Shown: positions 34,430 through 42,261, counted from the stretch's first letter. The stretch: DNA of 64,000 nucleotides from Pseudopedobacter saltans DSM 12145 (GCF_000190735.1 NC_015177.1:682001-746000), one strand, 5' to 3'. The notes: generated from the letters alone by a model not told the origin. Numbers and translations: made by a program.

Positions 34430-35350
34430 ATGAAAAATAATATTCTGACTTTAATATTTTTGCTAATAACGATAACTACTTCAGCGCAAAATAAAATGGA
34501 AAATAAATTTATTACTTGGGACAACTTTGTAGAAAATTTCGGAAAAGAAATGGTTTCAGCAGAAGACGTTTTTAACAATATGGTTAAGAACGGACTTAAA
34601 AATAATACTCTTACAAAAATGGATTTCACATTCGTGTCTGACGAAAAGGAAAATCTAATAAAATTAGGAGAGTTTATTAAAACACATTATCCTTATACAA
34701 TTCAAGAAGTTAAAAGATTTGAAAACCTTTGGGAAATTAATGGAGAAACAAATGAATTTCCAATGACTTCTGACAACTTATTGTATTGGGCATTAGATAT
34801 GTACAAAAGAGGATATGAATTTGATGCAACACTTGAGGCTTATGGAGGACTGGCTAATTCAAAAACAGCAAAATTTCCGATAACGGACATTTCAAAAACA
34901 GACTTTTATTTTGACAAAGGAATTGAATGTTACAATAACGGAGATTTGAGTGGAGCAATTTTTAATTGGACATTAACAATAGAAATTGATCCAAAAGATC
35001 CAAATGCATATTATTCGAGAGCAATAGTTAAAAATGAACTTTATACCTGGAAATCTGCACTAAAAGATTACGACGAAGCAATAAAAATAGCTCCAAATTT
35101 TGTAAGTGCTTTAATAAATCGTGGTGGACTAAAAGACGAAAACGAAGATTATCAAGGAGCAATAGTTGATTATGAAACAGTTTTAAAACTTGATAAACTA
35201 GAAGCTGAAGAAAAACAACAAGCTTATTTTAATTTAGGCAACACTTACTATAACCTGAAAGATAAAAAGAAAGCCTGCGAAAATTGGAAAAAAGCTCTAG
35301 AAAACGGTGCGGAATACGCAAAAGAACGAATAAAAGAATATTGTAAATAA
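34430..35350 (+). CDS. Secreted TPR-repeat protein in cassette 3
   Basis: A signal peptide (MKNNILTLIFLLITITTSAQ) starts a 306-aa protein. The first half is globular and unrecognised. The second half carries three TPR-like repeats: FYFDKGIECYNNGDLSGAIF, AYYSRAIVKNELYTWKSALK and AYFNLGNTYYNLKDKKKACE. TPRs mediate protein contacts, so this is probably a periplasmic or envelope scaffold. It starts 30 bp after the cassette boundary and stops 8 bp before the remnant attC start, a tight one-gene cassette. Confidence 0.8.
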   Translation: MKNNILTLIFLLITITTSAQNKMENKFITWDNFVENFGKEMVSAEDVFNNMVKNGLKNNTLTKMDFTFVSDEKENLIKLGEFIKTHYPYTIQEVKRFENLWEINGETNEFPMTSDNLLYWALDMYKRGYEFDATLEAYGGLANSKTAKFPITDISKTDFYFDKGIECYNNGDLSGAIFNWTLTIEIDPKDPNAYYSRAIVKNELYTWKSALKDYDEAIKIAPNFVSALINRGGLKDENEDYQGAIVDYETVLKLDKLEAEEKQQAYFNLGNTYYNLKDKKKACENWKKALENGAEYAKERIKEYCK

Positions 35351-35357
35351 TAAAAAC

Positions 35358-35367
35358 TGCCCATAAC
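35358..35367. other. Remnant start of the cassette 3 attC
   Basis: TGCCCATAAC is the perfect reverse complement of the cassette 3 start GTTATGGGCA (34399-34408). The palindromic body expected to follow is missing: about ten bases later comes the end of a transposase relic. The attC was probably lost when that element inserted or was deleted. Confidence 0.6.
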
Positions 35368-35373
35368 AAGGGT

Positions 35374-35712
35374 AACTGTTGCACAACCCCAATTTTCCAA
35401 GAAAACACAAAATATCAGACCTTGTTTAAGTCTTTTTAAGCGAGGTTTGTTTTAAAAAAGAATTTAGGTTTTGGATTTTTAAAGAAGCCGTTATCGGCTA
35501 AAAACAAGCAGATACAATCTCTTTTTGAAGAAACAAAGCTTTGCCTTGGCCAAAGCTAATAATTGAGGCTTTTTACGTTCAAACTTCAGGTACTTCTTCA
35601 AATTATAGCATAGGGCCGCCATTAGCACATGCTTGTTCGCCTGTGCCATCCCATGGCTGTTCAGCCTTTTCATATTGTGGTGCTTGAGTAAGGTTTCTAA
35701 AACTGGGCTCTA
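35374..35712 (-). pseudogene. IS1182-type transposase C-terminal remnant
   Basis: The minus strand reads SPVLETLLKHHNMKRLNSHG followed by MAQANKHVLMAALCYNLKKY, matching the conserved C-terminus of IS1182-type transposases (...ANKHVLMAALCYNLKKYLKF). The frame is open only from about 35712 leftward, with the N-terminal part gone. The outer end GTTGCACAACCCC (from 35378) may be the element's terminal repeat. It separates the cassette array from the arsenic genes. Confidence 0.65.
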
Positions 35713-35804
35713 CCGTGAAGCTTCGGCATTTCATGAATCTGCGATGGTAAGCTTTGCTTGATAAATTTATTATCGTAATATTGCAATATAGAATTTAATA
35801 AAGA

Positions 35805-36131
35805 ATGGGAGCAACTAAAACAGAGCATTTCACAGACCAGCAAAACCAAATTGCTACCATCGCAAAAGCGTTGGGACATCCTGCGAGAATTGCAGTTATC
35901 GAGTATTTAATGAAGGTAAATGAATGTATTTGTGGCGACATTGTGAATGAACTTCCATTAGCTCAACCAACCGTTTCGCAACATCTGAAAGAATTGAAAA
36001 ACGCTGGAATTATAAAAGGAAATATCGAAGGAAACTCCATTTGCTACTGCATCGATGAAAAAACAATCGAAATTTTGAATGTTTATTTCTCGAAAATTGT
36101 AGAAGCCGTTTCTAAAGCCAAATGCTGTTAA
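35805..36131 (+). CDS. arsR: ArsR-family arsenite-responsive repressor
   Basis: A 108-aa winged-helix repressor. The metal-sensing helix carries NECICGDIV, the ECVCDL-like Cys pair that binds As(III) or Sb(III), and the recognition helix is QPTVSQHLKELKNAGII. The protein ends KAKCC. Without metal it would repress the following genes. It heads a four-gene plus-strand cluster: arsR, DUF6428, a small membrane protein and arsC. Confidence 0.88.
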   Translation: MGATKTEHFTDQQNQIATIAKALGHPARIAVIEYLMKVNECICGDIVNELPLAQPTVSQHLKELKNAGIIKGNIEGNSICYCIDEKTIEILNVYFSKIVEAVSKAKCC

Positions 36132-36189
36132 TGCATTTTTTTGACCAATCATATCGCAACATTGCTTTTAAACTATAAAGAATAAAAAA

Positions 36190-36660
36190 ATGAAATTATC
36201 AGAGGTAAAACAGATTTTGCCAACATTAGAGAATGTAGAATTTCAATTAGAAAACGGAACTTTTGTTCCGGAACATTTTCACGTTACAGAAGTGGGGATA
36301 ATTACCAAAAACTTTATCGATTGTGGTGGCGTAATTCGCACAGAAAAAGTCGTAAACTTTCAATTGTGGAATGCAGACGATTTCGAACATCGTTTAAAAC
36401 CAAATAAATTGCTCAACATCATCAAACTATCCGAAGAAAAATTGGGCATTGAAGATTTTGAAATCGAAGTAGAATATCAATCGGAAACAATAGGAAAATA
36501 CGATTTAGAATTTAACGGAAAAACATTCGTTTTGATTAATAAAACTACAGCTTGTTTGGCCCAGGATGCTTGCGGAATTCCAACCGAAAAGCAGAAGAAA
36601 AATTTAGTAGAATTATCCGTAAATCAAACAGTTTGCAAACCAAATTCGGGCTGTTGTTAG
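36190..36660 (+). CDS. DUF6428-family protein of ars operon
   Basis: A 156-aa protein that recurs between arsR and arsC in Bacteroidota. It opens MKLSEVKQILPTLENVEFQL and contains PEHFHVTEVG, DCGGVIR and a C-terminal Cys-rich end (ACLAQDACG, then NSGCC). The His and Cys residues suggest metal contact, but no activity is known to me. It follows arsR by 58 bp. Confidence 0.75.
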   Translation: MKLSEVKQILPTLENVEFQLENGTFVPEHFHVTEVGIITKNFIDCGGVIRTEKVVNFQLWNADDFEHRLKPNKLLNIIKLSEEKLGIEDFEIEVEYQSETIGKYDLEFNGKTFVLINKTTACLAQDACGIPTEKQKKNLVELSVNQTVCKPNSGCC

Positions 36661-36661
36661 C

Positions 36662-36787
36662 ATGAATGAAAGATTAATAAAATACAAGAAACCAATTATT
36701 ATCACAACATCTGTTATAGTGTTGCAACTTATTTTCGGCTTCGACCCAAAGTTCTGCATCATCAATATCATTTGGTTATTAGTTTAA
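36662..36787 (+). CDS. Small membrane peptide of ars operon, 41 aa
   Basis: A 41-codon frame reading MNERLIKYKKPIIITTSVIV then LQLIFGFDPKFCIINIIWLLV. It fits tightly between its neighbours (1 bp after the DUF6428 stop, 4 bp before arsC), has a basic N-terminus and a hydrophobic remainder. Spacing and composition support a real gene. Function unknown. Confidence 0.6.
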   Translation: MNERLIKYKKPIIITTSVIVLQLIFGFDPKFCIINIIWLLV

Positions 36788-36791
36788 CATT

Positions 36792-37208
36792 ATGACAAAA
36801 AAAGTATTAGTTCTTTGCACAGGAAACAGTTGCAGAAGCCAAATTGCGGAAGGATATTTAAGACATTTTGCAGGGCAGAAAGCAGAAGTTTTTAGTGCAG
36901 GTGTAGAAACTCATGGCGTAAACCCGAAAGCAATCGCTACGATGAAAGATGACGGAATTGATATTTCAAATCATACCTCAAATAACATTGACGAATATCG
37001 AGACATAGATTTTGACTTTGTAATAACGGTTTGTGATAATGCCAAAGAACGCTGTCCTTTCTTTCCGACAAAAGCTCGAAAGTTTCATTATAATTTTCCA
37101 GACCCAGCAAAAGCAATAGGAACAGACGAGGAAATTGCCACAGAATTTAGAAAAGTAAGACAGCAAATTAAAGATTATTGCGAAAATTTTGTTGCTGAAA
37201 ATTTGTAA
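36792..37208 (+). CDS. arsC: Arsenate reductase ArsC (low-molecular-weight phosphatase type)
   Basis: A 138-aa protein of the thioredoxin-coupled ArsC family, which reduces arsenate to arsenite. The phosphatase loop is Cys9-TGNSC-Arg15, followed by the redox cysteines Cys81 and Cys88 (TVCDNAKERCPFFP). A DPA motif (FPDPAKAIG) is also present. No arsenite exporter (ACR3 or ArsB) follows; the next gene is a Crp/Fnr regulator. Without efflux the reductase would be of little benefit, so a pump may be elsewhere or lost. Confidence 0.92.
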   Translation: MTKKVLVLCTGNSCRSQIAEGYLRHFAGQKAEVFSAGVETHGVNPKAIATMKDDGIDISNHTSNNIDEYRDIDFDFVITVCDNAKERCPFFPTKARKFHYNFPDPAKAIGTDEEIATEFRKVRQQIKDYCENFVAENL

Positions 37209-37292
37209 CCGGACGGCCAGAAAGAACCCGCCACCTGATATTTTTTACCAAATGTGAAATGATTAAACAACAGCGATTACTAAATTGCGACA

Positions 37293-37859
37293 ATGAAAGA
37301 ATTGATAGAATATATTTTACAGTTCGGCAATTTAAATGAACAGCAAATTGACCTTATAACAAGTAAAGCGACTGAAAAAGAACTTCGTAAAGACGAGTAT
37401 TTTTCGGAAGCCGGTAAAATTCCACGACAAGTCGGTTTCGTTGTAGACGGTGTAGTTCGTGGCTGTTATTATAACAACAAAGGCGAAGAAATTACGCGTT
37501 GCTTTATTCCTGAAAATAATATGGCAGTTGATTATCCCAACTTTGAAACCAATTCTGCTTCGGCTGAATACTTGCAAGCGAGCACTAATTGCAAACTCAT
37601 TGTGTTTTCAAAACAAGATTGGGACGAACTTTCGCATACCATTGTCGGCTGGGACAACATTAGGAACAAAATGGTTCAGAAATGTCTTTATCAAAAATCC
37701 AGAAAAAGCCCCGTAATTTCACAAGACGCAACTACACGCTATTTGGAATTTCTTGAAAATTATCCAACACTAACCAATCGTGTTTCGCTTGCTCATATTG
37801 CTTCTTATTTGGGCGTTACACAACAATCATTGAGCAGAATTAGAAAAAACATTCGCTAA
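37293..37859 (+). CDS. Crp/Fnr-family regulator
   Basis: A 188-aa protein with an N-terminal cyclic-nucleotide-binding-like sensor (KDEYFSEAGKIPRQVGFVVD, GVVRGCYYNNKGEE) and a C-terminal helix-turn-helix (SLAHIASYLGVTQQSLSRIRK). This short type is common in Bacteroidota. It precedes an SDR gene by 80 bp, and a perfect palindrome lies between them. A TTTACCAAATG sequence also occurs about 50 bp upstream of this gene. Local control of the SDR is likely but inferred. Confidence 0.82.
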   Translation: MKELIEYILQFGNLNEQQIDLITSKATEKELRKDEYFSEAGKIPRQVGFVVDGVVRGCYYNNKGEEITRCFIPENNMAVDYPNFETNSASAEYLQASTNCKLIVFSKQDWDELSHTIVGWDNIRNKMVQKCLYQKSRKSPVISQDATTRYLEFLENYPTLTNRVSLAHIASYLGVTQQSLSRIRKNIR

Positions 37860-37867
37860 AATCACTT

Positions 37868-37883
37868 TTTACCATTTGGTAAA
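37868..37883. promoter_or_regulatory. Palindromic regulator site upstream of the SDR gene
   Basis: A perfect inverted repeat TTTACCA-TT-TGGTAAA lies 56 bp upstream of the SDR start. A half-matching TTTACCAAATG occurs near 37247, upstream of the Crp/Fnr gene. The spacing fits binding by the adjacent regulator. Confidence 0.6.
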
Positions 37884-37939
37884 TACACTCATTTTTTTTT
37901 GTTCAAACTTTACACCGTAAATTTTAAAACAAATAAAAA

Positions 37940-38677
37940 ATGAAGTCAGCACTTATCACCGGAGCAAACAAAGGCATAGGTTTAGAAACTGCAAAACAAC
38001 TATTGAAAAAGGGATTTTATGTTTACATAGGAAGCCGAAATTTAGGAAACGGTTTACATGCAGTTGAAAAACTAAAAGCACAAGGATTGACAAATGTAGA
38101 AGCCATTCAACTCGACGTAACCGATGACAATTCTGTAAAAAATGCAAGAACAGAAATTGGCAAAAAGAGAGCGAGTTTGGACGTATTGATAAACAACGCA
38201 GGTATCAATGGTGGTTCGCCATACACCGCATTAGAAGCAAATTCAGAGCAATTTTTGGCAACATTTGCCACAAACGTTTTTGGTGTTGCAAGAGTAACAC
38301 AAGCATTTATTGATTTGCTTAAAAATTCGACTGAACCAAGAATTGTGAACGTGAGCACAAGCGTTAGTTCGCTTACGCTGCAAAGCGACCCAAATTGGTT
38401 TGCTTACAACTTTGCAAAATATGCGGTTTACGGATCTTCGAAAGCAGCTTTAAATATGTTTACCGTTCATTTAGCTTACGAACTTCGCGACACAGCCTTC
38501 AAAGTTAATGCAGTTTGCCCCGGCTACACTAAAACAGATTTTACAGGTTACAATGGTGGCGAAGTTGAAGAAGCAGGAAAACGTATTGTGAAATATGCTT
38601 TGTTAGATAAAGACGGTGTAACAGGAAAATTCATCAGCGAAGAAACCAATCCCGAAACAGGCGAAATTGCCTGGTAA
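37940..38677 (+). CDS. SDR-family oxidoreductase
   Basis: A 245-aa classical short-chain dehydrogenase. The cofactor motif is TGANKGIG (residues 7-14), followed by NNAG (about 83-86), the catalytic Ser in VNVSTSVSS, and YGSSK (about 168-172). Members of this carbonyl-reductase-like group reduce small aldehydes, ketones or quinones with NADPH. The substrate is unknown. It is probably controlled by the upstream Crp/Fnr protein. Confidence 0.88.
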   Translation: MKSALITGANKGIGLETAKQLLKKGFYVYIGSRNLGNGLHAVEKLKAQGLTNVEAIQLDVTDDNSVKNARTEIGKKRASLDVLINNAGINGGSPYTALEANSEQFLATFATNVFGVARVTQAFIDLLKNSTEPRIVNVSTSVSSLTLQSDPNWFAYNFAKYAVYGSSKAALNMFTVHLAYELRDTAFKVNAVCPGYTKTDFTGYNGGEVEEAGKRIVKYALLDKDGVTGKFISEETNPETGEIAW

Positions 38678-38815
38678 CAAATAAACAACGAATCGATAAA
38701 AATATCGGTTTTTAGTAATTGGGGTTAAGTGTTAAATATCAACTTCAGCAATTCTCTTAGCAATGTTTTAGATTGAGAAAATTCAAGTACAACCGATGGT
38801 TGACCACTCGATAAA

Positions 38816-38864
38816 TTTCTCAATAAAAGCTGTCGCAAAAACTACGACAGCTTTTATTGAGAAA
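38816..38864. terminator. Strong bidirectional hairpin terminator
   Basis: A perfect 20-bp stem begins TTTCTCAATAAAAGCTGTCG and closes with its complement after a 9-nt loop. It lies between the convergent SDR and DoxDA genes and can serve both. The stem is longer than needed for termination and could also be a relic of a small mobile element. Confidence 0.7.
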
Positions 38865-38874
38865 GCCAGATTTC

Positions 38875-39888
38875 TTATTGAATTATATTTTCAACCCATT
38901 CTATTCCACTAATGTCAATTAGTTTCAAAGTATAGTCTTTCTTTATAATAATATCATCCATATCAAGGGTAACATCGGCCTTTGCCCCAAGAGGAATAAT
39001 CAAACTATGTTTTCCCGGTTTTATTTTCGCTACATAATGATTATTGATTTTTTCTTTTGGAAATCGAGATAATTCGTCTTGTCCAATAGATTTAACTAAT
39101 TGATTGTTTTCGTCCAATATCTGTATACCAATCAAAAAAGAACCGTAAACATCGGCTCCCTCTACCCGAAATATCTGGAAGGTGAGTTGAGAGCCATCAT
39201 ACTTTACATTTGAAATTTCAACTTTTGGTTTCACAGATTTGTTGTGGAGCCTACCAAATACACCACCGTGAAAATACTGATTGGTAAACAAAGTCAATCC
39301 GAAAATAAATACAGACATTATCAGAACTTTTGGAGCCAGGTTTTTGATTGGAAGCGCTCCTGAGCCTAAATAAGCAAACCACTTTTTATTTGTAAAACGA
39401 CAGGATTTATTCATCAGATAATAATCTAAAGAATAATTACTACTTCCTGTAAGGAATAAGGTAAAACCGCCTGCTACACCCAGCACTCCAATTTGCCATT
39501 CGTCTAAACAGGTTGTTCCAAGCCAACCTGAACCCAAAAGGATACCCATTGCCAGGAAGAATACTCCAATACTCATCAACCTGGTAAAGAAACCTGCAAT
39601 TATAAGCAAGCCTACAATCGCTTCTACGATCGTAAAAGTAACCATTGAGATTTGTAAAGCATCTGGATTAGAAACTAAGTATTCGATAATAGGTTTGATA
39701 CCTAATGCATTGGGTAGAAAATGATTAAACTTTTCGCCTATGTAACCTGCTTCTTCAGGGATTAGTTTGTTGTCTAAAATTAGTCGTCTCCAAAATGCAG
39801 AAAAATACGTCCATCCAATTACCCAACGTAAAGCTAAAGTGAAAAGTCCCGAAACATTATCGAACTGATTTTTATAATTAGCATCCAT
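38875..39888 (-). CDS. DoxDA-type thiosulfate:quinone oxidoreductase subunit-like membrane protein
   Basis: A 337-aa protein with a DoxX/DoxD membrane domain (residues 15-190, at least four hydrophobic segments; WVIGWTYFSAFWRR, GFFTRLMSIGVFFLAMGILL) and a C-terminal extracytoplasmic DoxA-like domain (about 220-337). In archaea DoxD and DoxA form the thiosulfate:quinone oxidoreductase. In Bacteroidota the fused form is common and its substrate is less certain. It lies 5 bp downstream of a DsrE-like gene, which supports a link to sulfur chemistry. Confidence 0.8.
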   Translation of the reverse strand: MDANYKNQFDNVSGLFTLALRWVIGWTYFSAFWRRLILDNKLIPEEAGYIGEKFNHFLPNALGIKPIIEYLVSNPDALQISMVTFTIVEAIVGLLIIAGFFTRLMSIGVFFLAMGILLGSGWLGTTCLDEWQIGVLGVAGGFTLFLTGSSNYSLDYYLMNKSCRFTNKKWFAYLGSGALPIKNLAPKVLIMSVFIFGLTLFTNQYFHGGVFGRLHNKSVKPKVEISNVKYDGSQLTFQIFRVEGADVYGSFLIGIQILDENNQLVKSIGQDELSRFPKEKINNHYVAKIKPGKHSLIIPLGAKADVTLDMDDIIIKKDYTLKLIDISGIEWVENIIQ

Positions 39889-39893
39889 AATAT

Positions 39894-40334
39894 TTAAAGA
39901 ATTAAAGTTTTAAAACCTTGCTCTTGCAAACCGAACATATAAATAAGTCCATTTTCTGTTCGAAGCATTTCTTTAGGGAGTAATAATTCGTCAACACCAA
40001 ATTGTTGAATTGAAAGACCACAAACTAGAATCTTAATTTGATTTATGTTTACTGCATCGATAATTTGTTTTTGTAAATCTTTGTTAACCGAAATTTCTTT
40101 GACCAATTCTCCGCACACTAAAATTTGAAAGTCTATTTTTCTACTTTTCGATTTTAAAACCTTACCTGTTTTAATTCCTGCTATAAGATGCTGTGTTTTC
40201 ATAACCAGCATAGCATACTTCCCGTTTTTACGCAGGGAGTTTTCTATTTGTTGAATGCTTGGAGAGTTTTGCGCATTCGAGTTCGTTGCTCCCAATAGTA
40301 GTAGAGCAATTGATAAAATGATATATGATTTCAT
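39894..40334 (-). CDS. Exported DsrE-like sulfur-relay protein
   Basis: A 146-aa protein with a signal peptide (MKSYIILSIALLLLGATNSN) and a DsrE/TusD-like fold (KYAMLVMKTQHLIAGIKTG, DFQILVCGELVKEI, QIKILVCGLSIQQFG). Two conserved Cys occur in the VCG repeats. DsrE proteins carry sulfane sulfur. It shares the minus-strand unit with DoxDA (5-bp gap), suggesting a periplasmic thiosulfate or sulfane handling pair. Confidence 0.75.
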   Translation of the reverse strand: MKSYIILSIALLLLGATNSNAQNSPSIQQIENSLRKNGKYAMLVMKTQHLIAGIKTGKVLKSKSRKIDFQILVCGELVKEISVNKDLQKQIIDAVNINQIKILVCGLSIQQFGVDELLLPKEMLRTENGLIYMFGLQEQGFKTLIL

Positions 40335-40380
40335 TAAATTGATATTTTATTAAACGTGTAAAATGTAAGCTGTAATTGAA

Positions 40381-40749
40381 TTACGCTATATCAATTTTCA
40401 GACGTTTATATAAAATATATTTTGGGGGACTGTTGCCAGAAGATATATGTGAATAATCACTATGAATTTTAACAGAATTTACTGCATAATAGCCGAAAAA
40501 ATTAACAGTTTCAATCTGTTTATTTACTTTCGATTTCTTTTCGGACGAAAGTTGTTGATTTTCTTTTTTTAAGTACGAACAAGCACTTTTCTGAGCCGTT
40601 GTCCTTGACTTATTGAGTGGTTTTGTATAGTCAGTATTTAGCGTAAGGAACAATGATTCCTTAGCCATACAAGGACTTAACGAAAATAAAATAAACCAAA
40701 CCAATAAGATGTGCCTAAAGTTTTTGATATGGTTTTCAATTTTCGTCAT
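40381..40749 (-). CDS. Hypothetical exported protein
   Basis: The internal start MTKIENHIKNFRHILLVWFI gives a signal-peptide-like N-terminus ending near SPCMA. The remaining approximately 95 residues are Lys/Ser-rich with a YYAVNSVKIHSDYSH segment. It is upstream of the DsrE-like gene on the same strand (46-bp gap). Not recognised. Confidence 0.5.
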   Translation of the reverse strand: MTKIENHIKNFRHILLVWFILFSLSPCMAKESLFLTLNTDYTKPLNKSRTTAQKSACSYLKKENQQLSSEKKSKVNKQIETVNFFGYYAVNSVKIHSDYSHISSGNSPPKYILYKRLKIDIA

Positions 40750-41034
40750 TGCTGTAAATATACAGATAAAATATGATTGGAGTCGCTCAGTCATTAAAGC
40801 ATGTTTATTCGGCTGTGCTATTCTTGGCTAATAGTTGCTATTGTTTGAGAAGGAAAGTTCATGAGACCGCAGGTTGTTCGACCGAATAAAGCTTTCAAAA
40901 CTTAATAGAAGCACCATAAACAATCTGACAAATTAGTTTTAAATGCAGGATTGTTTTTAAGGCTTGAGTTGGGGGAATTTTTACTGATTAGAAATCTAAA
41001 ATCCAATAAGTTATTTGTGATTGAATTTCAAAAT

Positions 41035-41094
41035 ACGAAATTCGCATATAGAGCTGAATCGGCAGAACTTTGGTTCTCATAAATAGTTAGTAGC
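41035..41094. other. Second attI-like sequence in front of arr
   Basis: The segment CGCATATAGAGCTGAATCGG (from 41043) with following GAACTTT matches the attI-like region beside the recombinase (26278; CGCATATAGAGATGGATTGG then CGAAAC). It is followed after 43 bp by a GTTAGTAGC boundary, as the first copy is followed after 56 bp by GTTATGCGG. It may be the attI of a second, decayed integron. The remaining gap (40750-41154) holds no gene. Confidence 0.45.
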
Positions 41095-41154
41095 AACCAT
41101 TTTAAAACGGCTACGCGAAATAGGAGAGACTATAAGGCAAATTATAAACTGAAA

Positions 41155-41600
41155 ATGGAACAAAACAATAACGGACAGAATAACAGCAGACGGACAGCGA
41201 CGCCCTTTGCCCAAACTTACTTTCACGGAACAAAAGCCGACTTGAAAGTTGGCGATTTGATTGAACCTGGTTTTAACTCAAACTTTGGACAAAGAAAAAA
41301 CGCAAAATACATTTTTTTATCTGCTACATTGGACGCCGCAATATGGGGTGCAGAACTGGCCTTTGGCAACGGACGAGAAAGAATTTATTTGGTAGAACCA
41401 ACAGGACAAATTGAGGATGATCCCGATTTGACAGACAAGAAGTTTCCAGGAAATCAACTAAATCTTATCGTTCAACCAAACCTTTTAGAGTTGTAGGCGA
41501 AGTAACCGCTTGGCAAGGGCACTCGGCTGAACAAGTAAAGACAATGAAAGAACATCTTGAAAGACTTAACGAGCAAGGGATTGAATCATTAAATGACTAA
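41155..41600 (+). pseudogene. arr: Rifampin ADP-ribosyltransferase Arr, broken by a frameshift
   Basis: The first 103 residues match Arr: TPFAQTYFHGTKADLKVGDL, IFLSATLDAAIWGAELA, RIYLVEPTG and DDPDLTDKKFPGN. After FPGN (about 41455) the frame turns to QLNLIVQPNLLEL and stops at 41496. The next frame restores the expected tail (TKSYRST, RVVGEVTAWQGHS, ending GIESLND at 41600). A single missing base near AATCAACT explains it. Intact Arr inactivates rifamycins with NAD. Arr is a classical integron cassette gene, and this copy follows an attI-like sequence. Confidence 0.85.
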
Positions 41601-42054
41601 AGAAATGGCGAAAAGTAAATTAATTGAGATGCACAACGTTGGTATCGTTGTAGAATCTCTTGACAAGGTAATCCCTTTTTTTGAAGAAATTGGTCTTACA
41701 CTTCAAGGCAGAATGATAGTTGAAGGCGAATGGGCTGGGAGAGTAACAGGTTTAGGTAACCAAACCGTAGAAATTGCAATGATGGAGACTCCTGATGGCC
41801 ATTCACGGCTTGAGCTGTCTCAATTTATTGTACCTAAAGTAGTTTCAGACCACAGAAAAGCTCCAGTAAATTCTCTTGGTTATCTCAGAGTAATGTTTAG
41901 GGTTGATAATTTGGAAGAACTTGTAAAGAGACTTATTAGTAAAGGGTACGTTCTTGTTGGGGAAATTGTTCAATACGAGAATACGTATAAGCTCTGTTAT
42001 ATTCGTGGTGAAGAAGGACTGCTTGTTGGGTTAGGTCAAGAAATTAAATCTTAA
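41593..42054 (+). CDS. VOC-family (glyoxalase/dioxygenase-like) protein
   Basis: A 153-aa vicinal-oxygen-chelate protein. The beta-alpha-beta-beta-beta pattern is clear: MHNVGIVVESLDKVIPFFEE, then a HSRLELSQFI strand, a second half beginning NSLGYLRVMFRVDNLEELVK, and GEEGLLVGLGQEI. The putative metal ligands are His (near MHN), the Glu of LEL, and Glu in the last strand. Substrate unknown. The ATG at 41593 overlaps the end of arr; an internal ATG (41605) is also plausible. Confidence 0.8.
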   Translation: MTKEMAKSKLIEMHNVGIVVESLDKVIPFFEEIGLTLQGRMIVEGEWAGRVTGLGNQTVEIAMMETPDGHSRLELSQFIVPKVVSDHRKAPVNSLGYLRVMFRVDNLEELVKRLISKGYVLVGEIVQYENTYKLCYIRGEEGLLVGLGQEIKS

Positions 42055-42092
42055 AAACGTAAACAACCAATCGCTAATACTGTCATCGGTAA

Positions 42093-42132
42093 ATATGCGG
42101 TATTGAGGCGAAAGAGAGGCTGTTCCGCATAT
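42093..42132. other. Hairpin after the VOC gene
   Basis: Arms ATATGCGG/CCGCATAT are separated by 24 bases. It lies in the gap 42055-42261 and could terminate the VOC transcript or be part of a decayed palindromic site. No T-run follows. Confidence 0.35.
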
Positions 42133-42261
42133 ATAATGAACTCTATATAAGATGAAGTTCTATAGTTTCGAATTTATTGTAAAACTTATCATTATCATTT
42201 TATAACATCTTAAAATACGAGAGTGATACCGATATCCGTATTTTTTTGGTATTATTGATCC

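Noticed and set aside
35491..35673. Stand-alone small gene
   Set aside because: The sequence is the conserved tail of an IS1182-type transposase, with the frame continuing upstream of the Met to a stop.
40805..40898. Inverted repeat TTTATTCGG/CCGAATAAA as another attC
   Set aside because: The arms are only 9 bp with no inner pairing and no GTTA-type boundary; too weak to call.
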